Part shown: positions 60,301 through 64,000 of the stretch, piece after piece
Layout: each line of letters starts with the position of its first letter
Numbering within the stretch: the stretch's first letter is position 1
Source: Bradysia coprophila
Taxonomy: Eukaryota; Arthropoda; Insecta; Diptera; Sciaridae
Assembly (NCBI RefSeq): GCF_014529535.1
Contig: NW_023503493.1
Span: 3,162,001-3,226,000, forward strand
Length of the DNA: 64,000 bases
Direction: 5' to 3'
The notes under the pieces: generated by a model
Seen by the model: only the letters and a program-made list of their open reading frames with translations
What the model was told of the DNA's origin: nothing
Databases searched by the model: none
Made by a program: the position numbers and the translations under genes

Positions 60301-63203
60301 ATATACTAATATTTAGATTTCAATGTTTTCCCCTTCTTTAAATGTAAATCACCTGTCGACTTGTTGTTGAAAATTCAAACTTTAAATTTACCTTGTGGCT
60401 AAACGGGAAGTTATTCGACGACAATCATGTATATTTCGTCCAGCAAAATTAAGTGAACTTTCCCCCCTAACAGTCATACCGACTTGAAATGGAGAGATAG
60501 AAAAAGTTAAATGTGTGATGCACCACACCAGCACTTACATTATACACAGCCTCGAATCAGTCATGCTCAAATAACGTAAATCGCCTTAAGTTAGACTACC
60601 ATTTGTTAGGAAACTTTTCTGAAAGCTAACATTTAGTTATCATTGATCATCATCATCGGGTATACATGCAAATGGACCCACATTGCAAAAGCAAAATAAA
60701 ATCCAATAACATTATAGTCGAGCAACATTTGGTCGTGTATGTATCGCTATATAGTATACAACGCACCGCAAAAATATTACAAATTCTTCTCTCTGTTGCA
60801 GGGAAAACTATAAACAAAAAACAATAATTTTCTTCTTCCCGAAATGAAAATGGCATATTAACTGTACAATACACACACATATAGCACATCAGTGCACGTA
60901 AAACTAAATGGAAATTACTTTCTGTGAATTTCTCGGGTCTCAGGTGCTCTTAGCTTTGTGTATTTCGTTTCACCCAACCCAACTTCGGTCACAATTCATT
61001 GTTGGAAAAAGTTCTCGAGACGACTTTAAAGTCCGGCTACAATCAGTGTCCCCGGGGGGAATATATCTGTTTTTGTTGAGGGGATTTTGTACGTATCCGT
61101 AGAAACGGTTTTCTATTTTAGTTTTCGTTTTTCTCTTGCATCCAAGTTTTGTTTATGTGGAAATTCCCTCTCTCTCTCTGTGTGCGTGCTTTTGAATGGT
61201 TTTTCGGATGGGTCGAGTGTTATTGAAACATGCCGGCGGTGTGCTAGACAACGTTATAATATGTAGCAACTTAGAACTCAGTATATAGGAGGTGGTTGCC
61301 GATTAGATGGCGTTGATGAACAATGTTAGAAATGGATAGTTGGTCCGAACTTGCTGAATTGAATTTCGAATAACTAAATCGTAGGTCGTATGAAATGCAA
61401 TTTCGAGCAAAGTATGTTAGACCGAAGTAGCAGTAGATTTCATTGGATAATACGAAAGTAAGCCATAAGGTAGCAACTACGACAAGATGTTCGTAAACTC
61501 ACAAACTTTGAGGAAGAAGTTTCAGAAAAACTGTCTTTTCGAAAATTGTATATATGATCCGAAGTTGTACCCCCCAAAAGTTGCATCAAATGATCCATAC
61601 CATTAGTGCGTCATCGGCTTCTGTCAATAGTTTTTTATGACATCGAGTGCAAAGTACTGTATTAGACTCTAGATGCGTATATATGACACGAGGCGTGTGT
61701 CATTATACACATCGTGAGCCTAATAAAGTACTTTGCACCGAGATTCATACAACGTTTTATCCCACAGAGGCATCTAAAGTTTGCAAATTTTGCATATTAT
61801 GATGCTGAGTGGCATAAAGTATAGTGAGTCTCTAGATGAGTTTCGTAATCTGACGAGGCGATCGTATCATCTCATTGACAATTTACTGTTCCCACATCAC
61901 ACATTCAACTATACTTCGATGTGCGCGATGACGTGGATAATCACGAGGGTGACTGGGTGACAGGCTTTGAAAATTTGCAAGGTGATGTTTGCCCAAATTC
62001 CTGTTTTGACGCTATTACTGGGAGTATAAGTTGGAAGTCGTGAGACTTAACCTTTTCCTCTAATATTTTAGATAATAAAAGGAGAGATGTTCTGAGCCGT
62101 TACTGCTGTCGATACAATAATTTCACAGCACAATTAAGTGATATTGAGTGTAGTACATACACTATGATATACAATGCATAGTGTGGTAAACCTGCAGCAA
62201 ATCCCATATACTACTCGTAAGATTTTATTCATTTAATTTTTGTTCTCTTTTTACTTCGTTTGGAAAACATTTTTCCTTTGATAACTTCCCTTTGTAGCGG
62301 TGAATGCGTAATATATGTGAAATTTATCAGACATTATTATCCCTTTGCCGTAACCGAACCAGCGATAGCAAAAGTTTTCTTTGCGACAATTTTCATTCCG
62401 AATCTTTTTCTTGCTTTTTCCAAATTCTCCGGGCTGGATGTCGTCGTTCAAAAGAGTTATTTTCAATAAAGAAATTGCTTTCGCAGAAGCAATATCACCA
62501 TGCAGAGAGCTCGTTTCAGAAACATTGTTGCATCTGAACCGTTTGATATAATGGGAATACATCGTGTTCTTTACGGAAAACTTTCGCCAAAGTGAATAAA
62601 GATTAAATTAGGGTTTAGGTTATTGGTTACACAGCTTTTTAATACATAGAACATGGAATACCATTTTTACCTGAACAGCGAGTAAAATTGCGTTTTTTTC
62701 TTGCTTTCCATCGTTGACATGAGGAATCATTCCATACATTGTTCAGCCGTCGTATCGGTACTACATCAACCTTGTGTGCCAGGAGAGAAGAAACAAAAAA
62801 AAACACGTCCAATATAGTACAGTCCCTTGTGTCAGAAAAAGTGGCTCCGCACGCTTGACTTTTTGTAAATTTTTTCTTCGTTGAAAGCCTAATCAATCAC
62901 CAACATTCTGTGGAACAATTTTTTTTTGAGTGACACACAACGGGGTTGATACCAACCTCTCACATACGGCTATTCATCTGTTATCGATAACGACGATAAA
63001 AATAATGACAAACTGTGCGTAATATGGTCCTTTGTATACGAAAATGCATGTTAAAACAATTGAAGTACAAGATTTGAAATCAATCGATTAATTATACTTT
63101 GATCGATTGAAGTAATAGATTCGATAATAACACTGGTCATATGCTTTCCCTGTTACAGACGGACCTGAGACGTTAAGAAATGAGGAATAAGATAGGATAA
63201 TCC
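60301..63203. other. Gene-free stretch
   Basis: No gene was recognised. Items seen are a family A fragment near 61.44 kb, the GTGCGTCATCGGCTTCTGTC phrase near 61.61 kb, a CATACAACGTTTTAT repeat relative at 61.67-61.85 kb and the ATCTGTTATCGATAACGACG motif near 62.98 kb (inverse of 53.3 kb). Confidence 0.4.
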
Positions 63204-63310
63204 GAGGGATTCTTTTGAAAATCCACCTATCAAAATCGGACCCATTTCGTCTGGGATGGATATTTTATATGGTTTGAAAGGTCCTTGCCAGCAGACCTCA
63301 AAACAGGCCT
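63204..63310. mobile_element. Foldback family B, left-end fragment
   Basis: GAGGGATTCTTTTGAAAA, then AAATCGGACCCATTT and AAGGTCCTT, match the left terminus at 38.10 and 54.44 kb. No right terminus was found before the window end. Confidence 0.6.
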
Positions 63311-63644
63311 TACACAGTCTCGAGCCACACCTGCTTGCTGGTGGCAGGTGTCTGAAGGTCGAAAAAGGGTGTTTTTTAACCTAATTTTTTGGCCGCTATA
63401 AATGATCGTTCCGGGTGAGACAGGGCTCGTTGGAAAGCTGAGCTGAAGTACTTTCGGGTCATGCCTAGTTTGAATAGATGTATTGATATTAGTTTGCAAA
63501 AATGTACATGAATTTCTTTTCGAAATCTGTGTTATCTTTACATAGGTCTGGGCTGGTACTGATGCCGCTTAATGTGAACCTAACATGTTAGTCGTAACTT
63601 ACATTGTCTAAGCTTTCCATCGATACCTCATTTGCAGTGCTGCA

Positions 63645-64000
63645 TAATTCCACTCATCCTAAAGGAACGGCCACTTGAAGATAGATGATAAATTGAAAAT
63701 TTCGCGTGAAAATTTGTTGTGTGGCTGGTATAGCAAGTGTGGTATCGTTGTAAATCTTGGACTGCAGGCTGATCAGGCATTATTGTTTTGTTGCAAGAAG
63801 GGTTGCATCTGTGTATTACAGAGGAGTCCACGTTTTGTCGAGGATGATAAAAATGAACTTTTTCAAATATTGTACAATTCAGACTTTTGTAAAATACATT
63901 CTCGACGTTTAATAGAGCATGGAATCCTCTACCAAGATCGCCATTCAAAGAGTTTCAAACTCTCTTCATCTTGGACATATCACGATTTAAAAATGTCGAA
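63645..64000 (-). repeat. Dispersed family C copy running off the window
   Basis: The reverse complement starts TTCGACATTTTTAAATCGTG at the last base and matches 5329-5530, with an extra internal segment of about 170 bp absent from that copy. The element probably continues to the right of the window. Reading frames across it contain stops. Confidence 0.75.

Noticed and set aside
63628-63948. Coding sequence in family C copy
   Set aside because: The companion copy at 5.3 kb keeps similar DNA but the frame is interrupted by stops upstream and altered by a deletion; no domain is recognised.

Overview
The window is AT-rich, repeat-rich animal DNA and almost certainly comes from an insect. The evidence is short GT-AG introns of 59-78 bp, a signal-peptide plus Rebers-Riddiford (RR-1) cuticle protein gene with a TATA box, a DUF4806 gene, and many TTAA-, hAT- and foldback-type DNA elements. 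A nematoceran fly would fit, but that is an inference. No bacterial operons, CRISPR arrays or complete viral genes were seen.

Coding content is sparse. (i) At 18.6-20.4 kb (+) lies a three-exon, 559-aa transposase-like gene with Tnp2/CMC-type motifs. (ii) At 20.85-22.76 kb (-), tail-to-tail with it, lies a four-exon, 570-aa DUF4806 gene. The two look like one two-gene DNA transposon or a domesticated pair. (iii) At 23.0-23.5 kb (+) is the C-terminal two thirds of APC10/DOC1, with an apparently broken splice donor and a missing N-terminus. (iv) At 24.06-24.87 kb (-) is an unrecognised proline-rich, coiled-coil exon. (v) At 27.8-27.96 kb (+) is a piggyBac C-terminal cysteine-rich remnant. (vi) At 28.97-29.76 kb (+) is the terminal exon of an unrecognised gene. 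(vii) At 39.8-41.6 kb (+) is a complete three-exon cuticle protein gene. LINE remnants lie at 1.2-1.6 kb (restriction-like-endonuclease type) and 57.2-57.95 kb (RTE type). tRNA-headed SINE material lies at 46.93-47.32 kb and about 60.2-60.3 kb.

The left third (0-17 kb) is dominated by structured repeats. These are a 1.46-kb foldback element packed with ACGATAATATCGT palindromes and flanked by an 8-bp duplication; a 2.24-kb long inverted repeat with two 635-bp arms about 99% identical; a TTAA-flanked MITE abutting 26 near-identical 57-bp hairpin units; a 109-bp satellite; and a GGAATTGA-rich element with short inverted ends. The middle (25-38 kb) holds an identical 101-bp inverted pair, a hAT-like element with an 8-bp duplication and simple-repeat edges, and a small relative of similar design. 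The right part (41-64 kb) is mostly gene-free, with hairpin MITEs, a 320-bp-arm palindrome at 56.2-56.9 kb and copies of dispersed families also found on the left. One family sits at about 5.3 kb and again, inverted, at the right window edge.

All calls come from reading the sequence and from remembered family motifs. No alignment or database search was run, so repeat boundaries and splice sites are provisional.
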